From Flavobacterium lutivivi (GTDB lineage Bacteria > Bacteroidota > Bacteroidia > Flavobacteriales > Flavobacteriaceae), in NCBI RefSeq assembly GCF_014642275.1, contig NZ_BMIM01000017.1, positions 1 through 38,180 on the forward strand: a stretch of 38,180 nucleotides of DNA. Direction: 5' to 3'. Shown in pieces: positions 1 to 7,214 of the stretch. The notes under the pieces were generated by a model. The model searched no databases. It was not told the origin of the DNA and saw only the letters and a list, made by a program, of their open reading frames with translations. Made by a program: the position numbers and the translations under genes. Positions within the stretch are counted from its first letter, which is position 1. Each line of letters opens with the position of its first letter.

Positions 1-1
1 G

Positions 2-274
2 GATAGTACTTCTATGTTAACAATTTTAGCTTTTAAAAATAAAAATAAAAGAAAATTTTCTAGAAAGATTGTTATCAACTATGATAATTCAGATTTGAAT
101 TTTCCTAAAAGTATAATTAATTTTTTTTCTCATGGGACTTTGATTGATAGAGAAATTAAATTTCCCAAAGGAATACCAACAAAAATAAATGTTTTACATG
201 AAAATTTAAATGAAGTGGAATATACACTTTTTAAAAAAGAAAAAATAAACACAACACTAAGCTCAAAGATATAA
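2..274 (+). CDS. C-terminal part of an unrecognised protein (5' end outside window)
   Basis: The reading frame is open from base 2 of the window to a TAA at 272-274, so the gene probably starts upstream; a Met codon at 14 could be internal or the true start. The visible ~90 residues are Lys/Asn/Ile-rich with alternating hydrophobic stretches that look like beta-strands. I see no signal peptide, membrane segment or catalytic motif, and I do not recognise the family. Its stop codon overlaps the transketolase start by one base (TAATG), so the two are probably translationally coupled. That does not by itself imply a shared pathway. The base composition is more AT-rich than the transketolase gene. 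Confidence 0.5.
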   Translation, partial: DSTSMLTILAFKNKNKRKFSRKIVINYDNSDLNFPKSIINFFSHGTLIDREIKFPKGIPTKINVLHENLNEVEYTLFKKEKINTTLSSKI

Positions 275-1227
275 TGAAAAAATACGAAAATCAAGGTAGT
301 AAAGATACACGTTCAGGATTTGGTGCTGGCATGACCGAATTAGGACAAAAAAATGAAAATGTAGTAGCGCTTTGTGCGGACTTAATTGGTTCATTAAAAT
401 TTGATGATTTCAAAAAAAATCATCCAGAGCGTTTTTTCCAAATTGGAATTGCTGAAGCCAACATGATTGGAATTGCAGCCGGATTAACTATTGGTGGCAA
501 AATTCCGTTTACAGGTACTTTTGCCAACTTTTCAACTGGAAGAGTATACGACCAAATTCGTCAATCTGTTGCCTATTCTGATAAAAATGTAAAAATATGT
601 GCTTCTCACGCAGGACTAACTTTAGGTGAAGATGGTGCAACACATCAAATTTTAGAAGACATCGGTTTGATGAAAATGTTACCAGGCATGACTGTAATTA
701 ATACTTGTGATTATAACCAAACAAAAGCCGCTACAATTGCATTAGCAGAACATCATGGTCCGGCTTACTTACGTTTTGGTCGTCCGGTTGTGCCTAACTT
801 TACACCAGCAGATGAACCTTTTGTAATTGGAAAAGCAATAGTATTAAATGAAGGTTCAGATGTGACTATCATTGCAACTGGGCATTTAGTTTGGGAAGCT
901 TTAATTGCAGCAGAAAAATTAGAAGCAGAAGGCATCTCAGCAGAAGTAATCAACATTCACACTATTAAACCTTTAGATGAAGAAGCGATTTTAAAATCTG
1001 TGAAAAAAACAGGTTGTGTGGTTACTGCTGAAGAACATAACATAATTGGTGGTTTAGGAGAAAGCGTTTCTAGAACTTTAGTTGCTAATCATTTAGTACC
1101 TCAAGAATTTGTAGCTGTAAATGATAGCTTTGGAGAGAGTGGAACACCAGATCAATTAATGGAGAAATATGGTTTAAATAGTGCTTCTATTATTGAAAAA
1201 GCAAAAAAAGTATTAGCTAGAAAATAA
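274..1227 (+). CDS. Transketolase, C-terminal subunit (split type)
   Basis: 317 residues, cytosolic. It corresponds to the pyrimidine-binding and C-terminal domains of transketolase, which many Bacteroidota encode as a separate chain next to the N-terminal (pyrophosphate-binding) subunit. With its partner it moves two-carbon units between sugar phosphates in the non-oxidative pentose phosphate pathway, using thiamine diphosphate. Visible family features are the [15 protein letters not shown] segment, which carries the Glu that activates the cofactor, GEDGATHQ, and YLRFGRP. The C-terminal half has the transketolase_C fold pattern ([20 protein letters not shown]). The N-terminal subunit is not in the window; the preceding frame is not it. 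The start overlaps the upstream stop. A bidirectional terminator follows the stop. Confidence 0.93.
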   Translation: MKKYENQGSKDTRSGFGAGMTELGQKNENVVALCADLIGSLKFDDFKKNHPERFFQIGIAEANMIGIAAGLTIGGKIPFTGTFANFSTGRVYDQIRQSVAYSDKNVKICASHAGLTLGEDGATHQILEDIGLMKMLPGMTVINTCDYNQTKAATIALAEHHGPAYLRFGRPVVPNFTPADEPFVIGKAIVLNEGSDVTIIATGHLVWEALIAAEKLEAEGISAEVINIHTIKPLDEEAILKSVKKTGCVVTAEEHNIIGGLGESVSRTLVANHLVPQEFVAVNDSFGESGTPDQLMEKYGLNSASIIEKAKKVLARK

Positions 1228-1249
1228 TTTTAAAAAACTATTTATAATA

Positions 1250-1279
1250 AAAAAAACGCTCAATAGAGCGTTTTTTTTT
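1250..1279. terminator. Bidirectional intrinsic terminator
   Basis: A 7-bp stem (AACGCTC / GAGCGTT, 1255-1261 with 1266-1272) with an AATA loop is flanked by an A-run on the left and a run of nine T on the right. It therefore works for the transketolase gene on the plus strand and the convergent FKBP lipoprotein gene on the minus strand. Confidence 0.85.
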
Positions 1280-1286
1280 ATTGATT

Positions 1287-2291
1287 TTAATGACAAGCTG
1301 TCGATAAATGTTTCTTTTTTCCATCGGTACATGTCGGAATTTCATCATAAGGATAGGATTCTCCAGTTAAAGGATTTTTAATTTCACTTAAAGTAGTAAA
1401 ATAATCACCATCATCATCTATATCTAAAAAATCTGGAATATCATCACCATCAGTGTCATCTGGATTTACTTCATCTTCATCAAGAACTCTAACATATCCA
1501 TCAGGAACACCATTAATTACAGTTTCTGTTCCATCACTTGCAACATTTACAGTAGCAATATCTTCTTGATATGACGGAATGCCATCAGCATCTTGATCTT
1601 CTCTAATTATTTCATATAATTTGAAACTAAAAATCAATGGAGAGTACGAAGGAATTCCTCCAGTTGAAACATTATAATAACCTAACCCAGAAGGAACAAA
1701 CATAACACCTGCTCCAAAATCAAAGTATGAAATAGTTCCATCAGGGTTTGAAGCATAAGAACCTGTCTTAAATTTTGGAAAAATTTCAGTCCAACCAGCA
1801 ATAACACTTGCCAAACTAAAATATGTTTGTGGGTTCAACGACTCTTCAAATTGATCAAAAGTCGTTTTTTCTGTATCAGAGTCAGTATAAATATATTTTC
1901 CGTTGTATGAAGCTAATACTTGATCGACATTACAAGGCGATTTACTTGTTGGTCCAGAGCCTTGTCTAAGTTGAATATAATATAACTTGTATGTAATGTC
2001 GTGCTTGTTGACATAACGAACTTGCAGAGGATAATCTGTCTGATTCCAAATAGATGTTTGAGTTCCTCCTGTTGGAATTTCAGTGAATGTTACACTTTGA
2101 TCATCGGTAGCACCAGGATTATTGGTAACTTCCATATAATGTGTTTGAAGAAAATCTTCTATTAGCTCTAAATCTTTTTGATATTGTTCAGAATAATCTT
2201 TTACCTCAGTAGTAGAATCGTCGCTTTTATTACATGAAGTTACTGCTATTGCTGCCATAACAAAATAAAAGGCTTTGAAAATATTTTTCAT
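1287..2291 (-). CDS. FKBP-type peptidyl-prolyl isomerase lipoprotein with C-terminal acidic Ca-binding-like repeats
   Basis: 334 residues. The N-terminus is a lipoprotein signal (hydrophobic run, lipobox ending at Cys20) followed by an acidic/Ser linker. The middle, about residues 95-230, carries degenerate FKBP landmarks in order: VLASYNGKY and FDQFEES, VIAGWTEIFPKFKTGS, VMFVPSGLGYYN, then IPSYSPLIFSFKLYEI. After the FKBP domain come Asp-rich DxDxDG-like segments (DQDADGIPS, DTDGDDIPD, DIDDDGD) resembling thrombospondin type-3 or EF-hand-like calcium sites, and a short tail with two Cys. The likely role is folding of exported proteins in the periplasm or at the outer membrane. Isomerase activity is inferred; several active-site positions are not canonical. 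It is transcribed away from the S4-domain gene and converges on transketolase. Confidence 0.8.
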   Translation of the reverse strand: MKNIFKAFYFVMAAIAVTSCNKSDDSTTEVKDYSEQYQKDLELIEDFLQTHYMEVTNNPGATDDQSVTFTEIPTGGTQTSIWNQTDYPLQVRYVNKHDITYKLYYIQLRQGSGPTSKSPCNVDQVLASYNGKYIYTDSDTEKTTFDQFEESLNPQTYFSLASVIAGWTEIFPKFKTGSYASNPDGTISYFDFGAGVMFVPSGLGYYNVSTGGIPSYSPLIFSFKLYEIIREDQDADGIPSYQEDIATVNVASDGTETVINGVPDGYVRVLDEDEVNPDDTDGDDIPDFLDIDDDGDYFTTLSEIKNPLTGESYPYDEIPTCTDGKKKHLSTACH

Positions 2292-2332
2292 TTAAAAATG
2301 CAATTTTGAGTGCGCAAGATACAATATTGATT

Positions 2333-2340
2333 TATTTTTG
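2333..2340 (+). promoter_or_regulatory. Promoter -7 box for the S4-domain gene
   Basis: TATTTTTG matches the Bacteroidota -7 consensus TAnnTTTG and ends 31 bases before the ATG at 2372. A TTTG lies upstream at 2305-2308, but with a 24-bp spacer, longer than ideal. The box lies inside the 5' extension of the open frame, which argues that translation starts at 2372 rather than 2306. Confidence 0.5.
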
Positions 2341-2371
2341 TAAACAAATTAACGTCGTTTTTAGAAAAAAT

Positions 2372-2755
2372 ATGAGAGTTGATAAATATCTGTGGTGTGT
2401 TCGTTATTATAAAACACGAAATATGGTAACCGAAGCTTGCAAAAAAAATTTAATTACTGTGAATAATCAAGTTGCAAAACCTTCGCGAGAAGTATATCCT
2501 ATGGATAAAATTAGCTTTAGAAAAGACCAAATAACAAGGACAATTACAGTTCTAGACATTCCTGAAAACAGAGTTGGAGCAAAACTAGTTGATATTTACA
2601 GAAAAGATGAAACTCCTGCAGAAGCCTTTGCTCACCTAGAAATGCTGAAACTTTCAAAAGAACATTACAGAAAATATGGCGACGGAAGACCAACTAAAAA
2701 AGACCGTAGGGATTTAGAAAACTATGAAAACGAATTTTCAGAAGATGAATTTTAA
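2372..2755 (+). CDS. S4-domain RNA-binding protein (Hsp15-like)
   Basis: 127 residues from the ATG at 2372. The N-terminal ~60 residues are an S4 RNA-binding domain: MRVDKYLWCVRYYKTRNMVT, then ITVNNQVAKPSREV, the usual helix-turn-strand. The C-terminal part is basic and ends in an acidic tail, as in bacterial Hsp15-type proteins, which bind 50S subunits carrying stalled nascent chains. An in-frame upstream Met at 2306 would add 22 residues, but a promoter-like box sits in that stretch and family members start at this MRVDK. The gene overlaps the next one, so the two are probably co-transcribed. Confidence 0.85.
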   Translation: MRVDKYLWCVRYYKTRNMVTEACKKNLITVNNQVAKPSREVYPMDKISFRKDQITRTITVLDIPENRVGAKLVDIYRKDETPAEAFAHLEMLKLSKEHYRKYGDGRPTKKDRRDLENYENEFSEDEF

Positions 2756-3326
2756 TGCAGAATATTGGCAAAATCGTTATTTGAATAACGAAACTGGTTG
2801 GGATGTAAAAGAAATAACCGTACCTTTAAAAGATTACATTGACCAACTAAAAGACAAAAACCTAAGCATATTAATACCTGGAGCTGGAAATGGATATGAG
2901 TATGAATATTTAATAGAAAATGGGTTTAATAATGTAACTGTAATTGATATTGCGGAACAACCATTAACAAATATTAGGAATAGAGTAAAAAATCATGTTG
3001 CAGAGAATCTAGTATGTGATGATTTTTTTAATCATGAAAAAAAATATGATTTAATTATTGAGCAAACATTTTTTTGTGCATTAAATCCTTCTTTACGAGA
3101 TAAATATGTTGAGAAAATGCATGAATTATTAAATCCAAAAGGAAAACTTATTGGACTATTATTTCAATTTCCGTTAACAGAAGAAGGTCCACCTTTTGGA
3201 GGTTCGGAAAATGAGTATGTCAAATTATTCTCGAATAATTTTAAAATAAGAACTCTCGAAACTGCATATAATTCTATAAAACCTAGAGAAGGTAGAGAAC
3301 TCTTCTTTATATTTGAAAAAAAATAA
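2745..3326 (+). CDS. TPMT-like SAM-dependent methyltransferase
   Basis: 193 residues from the ATG at 2745; an alternative ATG at 2724 adds seven residues and overlaps the previous gene more deeply. The protein looks like a thiopurine-methyltransferase-family class I methyltransferase. It has YWQNRYLNNETGWDV near the N-terminus, then the SAM-binding motif I ILIPGAGNGYEYEYL, the acidic motif VTVIDIAEQ, and EQTFFCALNPSLRDKYV. The natural substrate is unknown; relatives methylate S, Se or halide acceptors. It sits between the S4-domain and phosphoribosyltransferase genes with very short spacing, so it is probably in one transcript with both, although no functional link is evident. Confidence 0.82.
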   Translation: MNFNAEYWQNRYLNNETGWDVKEITVPLKDYIDQLKDKNLSILIPGAGNGYEYEYLIENGFNNVTVIDIAEQPLTNIRNRVKNHVAENLVCDDFFNHEKKYDLIIEQTFFCALNPSLRDKYVEKMHELLNPKGKLIGLLFQFPLTEEGPPFGGSENEYVKLFSNNFKIRTLETAYNSIKPREGRELFFIFEKK

Positions 3327-3329
3327 AAT

Positions 3330-3827
3330 ATGAGCCAAAATATTATACTCACCAATAGAGATATTGACAATAAAGTTTTAAGAATAGCATATCAAATATG
3401 TGAAACTTTCCACGGTGAAAATGAAATCGTTATTGCTGGAATTTCAAAAAATGGCTACATACTTGCAAAAAAAATTGAACAAAGACTTTCTGAGATTTCT
3501 TCCCTAAAAATTATTTTGTGCGAAGTTTTTATTGATAAAACCAATCCTTTAAATCAAATAGAAACCTCATTGAAAAGTAGTGACTATCAAAATAAAAATT
3601 TAGTTCTTATCGATGATGTACTCAACTCAGGAAGTACATTGATTTATGGTGTAAAACATTTTTTGAATGTGCCATTAAAAAAATTCAAAACAGCGGTTCT
3701 GGTTGATAGAAATCATAAAAAATTTCCCGTAAAAGCAGATTTCAAAGGTATTTCACTCTCCACTTCCACCAAAGAACATGTGGAAGTTGTATTTCTAGAA
3801 AATGAAAGCTATGCACATTTAATTTAA
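3330..3827 (+). CDS. PyrR-like phosphoribosyltransferase family protein
   Basis: 165 residues, cytosolic. The PRPP-binding signature LVLIDDVLNSGSTL is at about residues 91-104, with Asp95-Asp96 as the metal/ribose ligands. The C-terminal stretch VDRNHKKFPVKADFKGISL resembles the equivalent part of PyrR (uracil phosphoribosyltransferase / attenuation protein). It could salvage a base, act as a regulator, or both; the base specificity cannot be read. It begins three bases after the methyltransferase stop, and its last 9 bases overlap the 3' end of aroK on the other strand. Confidence 0.8.
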   Translation: MSQNIILTNRDIDNKVLRIAYQICETFHGENEIVIAGISKNGYILAKKIEQRLSEISSLKIILCEVFIDKTNPLNQIETSLKSSDYQNKNLVLIDDVLNSGSTLIYGVKHFLNVPLKKFKTAVLVDRNHKKFPVKADFKGISLSTSTKEHVEVVFLENESYAHLI

Positions 3828-4337
3828 TTGCAATATTTCCTCTACAATTTCTTCAACAGATTTATTGTCAACCTCAACAATAAATTTTGAAAAAAGGTAA
3901 AAATAACTTCTTTCAAATAGATGTTGCGCAATAAAATCTTTCAATTCATCTTCTGCAATATCTGACAAAATTGGGCGCTTAAATTTTTCGCTTTTAATTC
4001 TAGCAAGAATAGTATCAATACTTGCCTTTAGATAAATAGATTTCAAATCTTTTCGTTTCAATAACTCATGATTATTAGAATAACATGGTGTTCCTCCACC
4101 AAGACTTAAAATCAAAGATTCTTTCGAATCTAAAATTTGAATTAAATAATTATTTTCAAGTTTTCTAAAATAAATTTCTCCTTTTGTTGAAAATATTTCT
4201 TTTATGCTTTTTTTCTCTTTGGACTCTATAAAATCATCTAAATCTACGTAATTAAACCCAAGTTTATTAGAGAGTAATTTGCCAACTGTAGTCTTTCCTG
4301 ACCCCATATAACCAGTTAAAATAATTTTATTTTCCAA
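3819..4337 (-). CDS. aroK: Shikimate kinase
   Basis: 172 residues, the usual size for AroK. It phosphorylates shikimate with ATP to shikimate-3-phosphate, the fifth step of the shikimate pathway to chorismate. The Walker A loop GYMGSGKTTVGK is at residues 9-20. The shikimate-binding Asp is in VDLDD (31-35) and the Arg is in IYFRKLE. The glycine-rich SLGGGTPCY is intact, and the lid Arg lies in KRPIL. It stands alone on the minus strand, overlapping the phosphoribosyltransferase tail by 9 bp, and runs away from the tRNA cluster. Chorismate from this pathway also feeds the isochorismate synthase at 30.4-31.5 kb. Confidence 0.95.
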   Translation of the reverse strand: MENKIILTGYMGSGKTTVGKLLSNKLGFNYVDLDDFIESKEKKSIKEIFSTKGEIYFRKLENNYLIQILDSKESLILSLGGGTPCYSNNHELLKRKDLKSIYLKASIDTILARIKSEKFKRPILSDIAEDELKDFIAQHLFERSYFYLFSKFIVEVDNKSVEEIVEEILQLN

Positions 4338-4405
4338 TTTAATCCTTTATAAATTAAGCTTTTATGAATACTTTCTAAAAAAAGGTAAATTTATAATAAA
4401 ATAAC

Positions 4406-4437
4406 TTTGAAATATAGATAATAACATCTTATATTTG
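4406..4437 (+). promoter_or_regulatory. Promoter of the tRNA-Lys/Lys/Leu cluster
   Basis: TTTG at 4406-4409 and TATATTTG at 4430-4437 are separated by 20 bp, a very good match to the Bacteroidota vegetative promoter. It lies 25 bp before the first tRNA. The same -7 sequence serves tRNA-His at 29.67 kb. Confidence 0.85.
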
Positions 4438-4462
4438 CACCCGCATTCAAAAAAGAATATTT

Positions 4463-4535
4463 GACTCGATAGCTCAGTTGGTAGAGCACAACACTTTTAA
4501 TGTTGGGGTCCTGGGTTCGAGCCCCAGTCGGGTCA
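4463..4535 (+). tRNA. tRNA-Lys (anticodon TTT)
   Basis: 73 nt with a complete cloverleaf. The acceptor GACTCGA pairs with TCGGGTC (one G-T), the anticodon arm is CAACA-CTTTTAA-TGTTG with anticodon TTT, the T arm is CTGGG-TTCGAGC-CCCAG, and the discriminator base is A. CCA is not encoded. First gene of a three-tRNA cluster. Confidence 0.97.
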
Positions 4536-4557
4536 CTTTTTTTGTTGCTAATTTCAA

Positions 4558-4630
4558 GACTCGATAGCTCAGTTGGTAGAGCACAACACTTTTAATGTTG
4601 GGGTCCTGGGTTCGAGCCCCAGTCGGGTCA
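4558..4630 (+). tRNA. tRNA-Lys (anticodon TTT), second identical copy
   Basis: Identical over all 73 nt to the tRNA-Lys that starts 95 bp upstream, with the same anticodon TTT. The 22-nt spacer lacks a terminator, so both are probably cut from one precursor. Confidence 0.97.
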
Positions 4631-4674
4631 CTAAAGTTGTTCGTTTTGCGGATAACTTTTTTTATTTATAGTCA

Positions 4675-4756
4675 GGCCACGTGGAGAAATTGGTAGACTC
4701 GCTATCTTGAGGGGGTAGTGTTGAAAGACGTATGGGTTCGAATCCCATCGTGGTCA
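4675..4756 (+). tRNA. tRNA-Leu (anticodon GAG)
   Basis: 82 nt, class II. The acceptor GGCCACG pairs with CGTGGTC (one G-T). The anticodon stem is CTATC/GGTAG with loop TTGAGGG, giving anticodon GAG. A long variable arm and a T arm ATGGG-TTCGAAT-CCCAT are present, with discriminator A. A terminator hairpin starts six bases after its 3' end. Confidence 0.95.
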
Positions 4757-4761
4757 CTTTT

Positions 4762-4798
4762 AAAAGGTAAATTCAAAAATGAGTTTACCTTTTTTTTT
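4762..4798 (+). terminator. Terminator of the tRNA cluster, overlapping the next promoter
   Basis: A 13-bp stem (4762-4774 with 4781-4793, core AAAGGTAAA/TTTACCTTT, one T-G pair) with a 6-nt loop is followed by Ts up to 4798. The T-run also forms the TTTG -33 element of the promoter for the regulator gene downstream. Confidence 0.8.
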
Positions 4799-4826
4799 GT
4801 TTATGTTATTTTATTTTTTATTTTTG
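4796..4826 (+). promoter_or_regulatory. Promoter of the carotenoid operon (regulator-crtI-crtB-crtZ)
   Basis: TTTG at 4796-4799, a 19-bp spacer and TATTTTTG at 4819-4826 match the Bacteroidota promoter consensus. The -7 box ends 21 bases before the ATG at 4848. This both locates the operon start and rules out the upstream Met at 4779 as the translation start. Confidence 0.75.
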
Positions 4827-4847
4827 TTTAATCTTTTTAAAAAAAGT

Positions 4848-5741
4848 ATGAACAATATTAAAAATATATTCAGCATCAAGGACCTAGAAAACTTATCAGG
4901 CATAAAAGCGCATACAATCCGTATTTGGGAAAAAAGATATGAAATTCTTGAGCCCATGAGAACGGATACCAACATAAGATATTACAATACTGAAAATCTT
5001 CAAAAGCTTTTAAATATTACTCTTTTACACAATCACGGATACAAGATTTCTAAAATTTCAAAATTCCCTAAAGATAAAATCTCGGAAATTGTAAAAGAGA
5101 TTTCTAATCCAAAGAATGCAAACAATCACGCCATAAGTAATTTTAAACTAGCCATGATTGAATTTAATCAAAAGCTGTTTTTTACAACTTATGATGAGTT
5201 ATTAAAAGAAAAAACTTTTAGTGAAGTATTCTATGAAGTTTTTGTACCTTTAATTTCAGAAATAGGAATGCTGTGGCAAACAGGAACAATAAGTCCTGCA
5301 CATGAACATTTTATAAGCTATCTAATAAAACAAAAAATATTAATCAATACTGAAAAAGTACAAATACAAGAACCTATCTTTAATGACAAAACATTTGTAC
5401 TCTATCTTCCCGAAAATGAAATTCATGAATTAGGTCTTATGTTTTTGAATTATGAAATTCAAAACAAAGGCTACAAAACAATTTATTTAGGAGAAAGCGT
5501 TCCGTTAGAAAACCTGATAGATGTAAAAAAATATTTCAGCAACATTACATATATCTGCTATATGACTGTTGAGCCAAATGTTGATAAAATTGACGAATAT
5601 TTATCTGAAATAGAAAAAATATCTGACGCTGATAATAATTTTTTACTTTTAGGCAGAATGGCACAAAGCATAAGCAAAGAAAAATTATCTAACAATATAT
5701 CTGTTTACAGCAATATCGCTGAACTGACAAATAGTTTATAA
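4848..5741 (+). CDS. MerR-family regulator with cobalamin-binding domain (CarH/LitR-like) of carotenoid genes
   Basis: 297 residues. Residues 7-70 are a MerR-type winged helix (FSIKDLENLSGIKAHTIRIW, then RTDTNIRYYN). The middle is a helical cap domain with the Wx9EH motif (Trp143, Glu153, His154). It is followed by a B12-binding Rossmann domain whose E-x-H-x-x-G motif (Glu191-His193-Gly196) supplies the His that ligates cobalt in family members. Known CarH proteins repress carotenoid genes in the dark with adenosylcobalamin and let go on light. The gene directly precedes crtI with one base between, so it probably controls its own operon. The residue after Trp143 is Gln144, whereas Thermus CarH has the light-state ligand His132 there. 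The ATG at 4848 was chosen because upstream codons overlap the terminator and promoter. Confidence 0.88.
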   Translation: MNNIKNIFSIKDLENLSGIKAHTIRIWEKRYEILEPMRTDTNIRYYNTENLQKLLNITLLHNHGYKISKISKFPKDKISEIVKEISNPKNANNHAISNFKLAMIEFNQKLFFTTYDELLKEKTFSEVFYEVFVPLISEIGMLWQTGTISPAHEHFISYLIKQKILINTEKVQIQEPIFNDKTFVLYLPENEIHELGLMFLNYEIQNKGYKTIYLGESVPLENLIDVKKYFSNITYICYMTVEPNVDKIDEYLSEIEKISDADNNFLLLGRMAQSISKEKLSNNISVYSNIAELTNSL

Positions 5742-5742
5742 A

Positions 5743-7209
5743 ATGAGTAAAAAAATAAGCATAATTGGCTCTGGATTTTCATCACTTTCTGCAGCTAGCT
5801 ATCTCGCTAAAGAAGGTTTTGACGTGACCATTTATGAAAAAAACAAAAACATCGGCGGTAGAGCTCGAAGATTATCTAAAGATGGTTTTTCATTCGATAT
5901 GGGACCAACTTGGTATTGGATGCCTGATGTTTTTGAAAAATTCTTTGCTGATTTTAGAAAAAAACCAGAAGATTACTATGAACTAATAAAATTATCTCCT
6001 GCTTATAAAGTAATTTTTGATGTGGACAATTCAGTATCTATTTCGGATGACTTTAATGAAATACTTCAAACTTTTGAAGAAATTGAAACTGGTAGTTCAA
6101 AAAAATTATCAAAATTCATGAATTCCGCTAAAGTGAATTATGAAATTGCGATAAATAACCTTGTTTACAAACCTGGAAATTCTATCACCGAATTAATAAC
6201 ACTAGATACTGTAACTAAAATTGACCAATTTTTTGGTACAATTTCTAAAGACACGAAAAGGCTTTTTAAAAATAAAAATTTACGCCAAATTGTTGAGTTT
6301 CCGGTACTTTTTCTTGGTGCAAAGCCGTCAAACACGCCTTCATTTTATAACTTTATGAACCATGCCGATTTTGGTTTAGGAACTTGGCATCCAGTAGGTG
6401 GAATGTATAAAGTTGTTGAAGCTATGCATCAATTGGCGCTGGAACTGAATGTGAAATTTGCGACCGATGCATCAGTAGAAAAAATCTTAGTTAAGGATAA
6501 AACTGTCACAGGAATTGTGGTCAATGGAGAAGAAATAAAAACAGATATAGTTTTAACTGGTGCTGATTATCATCACTCAGAAACTTTGTTGGATATTGAG
6601 TATAGAAACTACACTGAAAAATATTGGAGCAAAAAAACTTTTGCTCCTTCATCATTACTTTTTTATGTTGGTTTCAATAAAAAGTTAGAAAACATTGAGC
6701 ATCATATGCTGTTTTTTGATACTGATTTCGAAAAACATGCCCAAGAAATATATGATAATCCAAAGTGGCCAAAAGAACCTCTTTTCTACGCAAGTTTTCC
6801 GTCAATAACTGATAAATCATTTGCTCCAGAAAATCATGAAGCCGCCACATTTTTAATTCCTATTGCTCCAGGAATTGAAGATACGGATGAAATTAGAGAA
6901 ACATATTTCAATAAAATAATTGAGCGTTTAGAAAAACTTACTAATCAAAAATTGACTAAAAACATAGTTTTTAAACAATCATATTGTGTTAATGATTTTA
7001 TTGAAGATTATAATTCATACAAAGGAAACGCCTATGGGCTTGCAAATACACTTTTACAAACCGCATTTCTAAGACCTAAATTAAAAAGTCCCAAAGTAAA
7101 AAACCTATTTTTTACTGGACAGTTAACAGTTCCTGGTCCTGGAGTACCGCCATCTATTATTTCGGGCAAAATAGTTTCTGAACTCATTGTAAAATCTCAA
7201 AAAAAATAA
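5743..7209 (+). CDS. crtI: Phytoene desaturase
   Basis: 488 residues, the normal length for bacterial CrtI. An FAD-dependent membrane-associated enzyme that introduces double bonds into phytoene to make lycopene. The N-terminal dinucleotide-binding fold reads IIGSGFSSLSAASYLAKEGF (residues 7-26), followed by IYEKNKNIGGRARRL, DMGPTWYWMPDVFE and WHPVGGMYKVVEAM. The C-terminal family signature LFFTGQLTVPGPGVPPSIIS is intact. It starts one base after the regulator stop and ends five bases before crtB, so the three are one transcript. Relatives with other chemistry (CrtN, CrtD) exist, but crtB and crtZ next to it favour the C40 desaturase. Confidence 0.95.
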   Translation: MSKKISIIGSGFSSLSAASYLAKEGFDVTIYEKNKNIGGRARRLSKDGFSFDMGPTWYWMPDVFEKFFADFRKKPEDYYELIKLSPAYKVIFDVDNSVSISDDFNEILQTFEEIETGSSKKLSKFMNSAKVNYEIAINNLVYKPGNSITELITLDTVTKIDQFFGTISKDTKRLFKNKNLRQIVEFPVLFLGAKPSNTPSFYNFMNHADFGLGTWHPVGGMYKVVEAMHQLALELNVKFATDASVEKILVKDKTVTGIVVNGEEIKTDIVLTGADYHHSETLLDIEYRNYTEKYWSKKTFAPSSLLFYVGFNKKLENIEHHMLFFDTDFEKHAQEIYDNPKWPKEPLFYASFPSITDKSFAPENHEAATFLIPIAPGIEDTDEIRETYFNKIIERLEKLTNQKLTKNIVFKQSYCVNDFIEDYNSYKGNAYGLANTLLQTAFLRPKLKSPKVKNLFFTGQLTVPGPGVPPSIISGKIVSELIVKSQKK

Positions 7210-7214
7210 TTGCT

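Noticed and set aside
4463-4630. A direct repeat that could be the start of a CRISPR array.
   Set aside because: The repeated unit is a complete tRNA-Lys gene with only two copies.
4779-4847. A hydrophobic Phe/Leu-rich N-terminal extension of the MerR regulator, resembling a membrane segment.
   Set aside because: These codons are a translation of the tRNA terminator T-run and a consensus promoter (TTTG-N19-TATTTTTG); the MerR domain starts normally at 4848.
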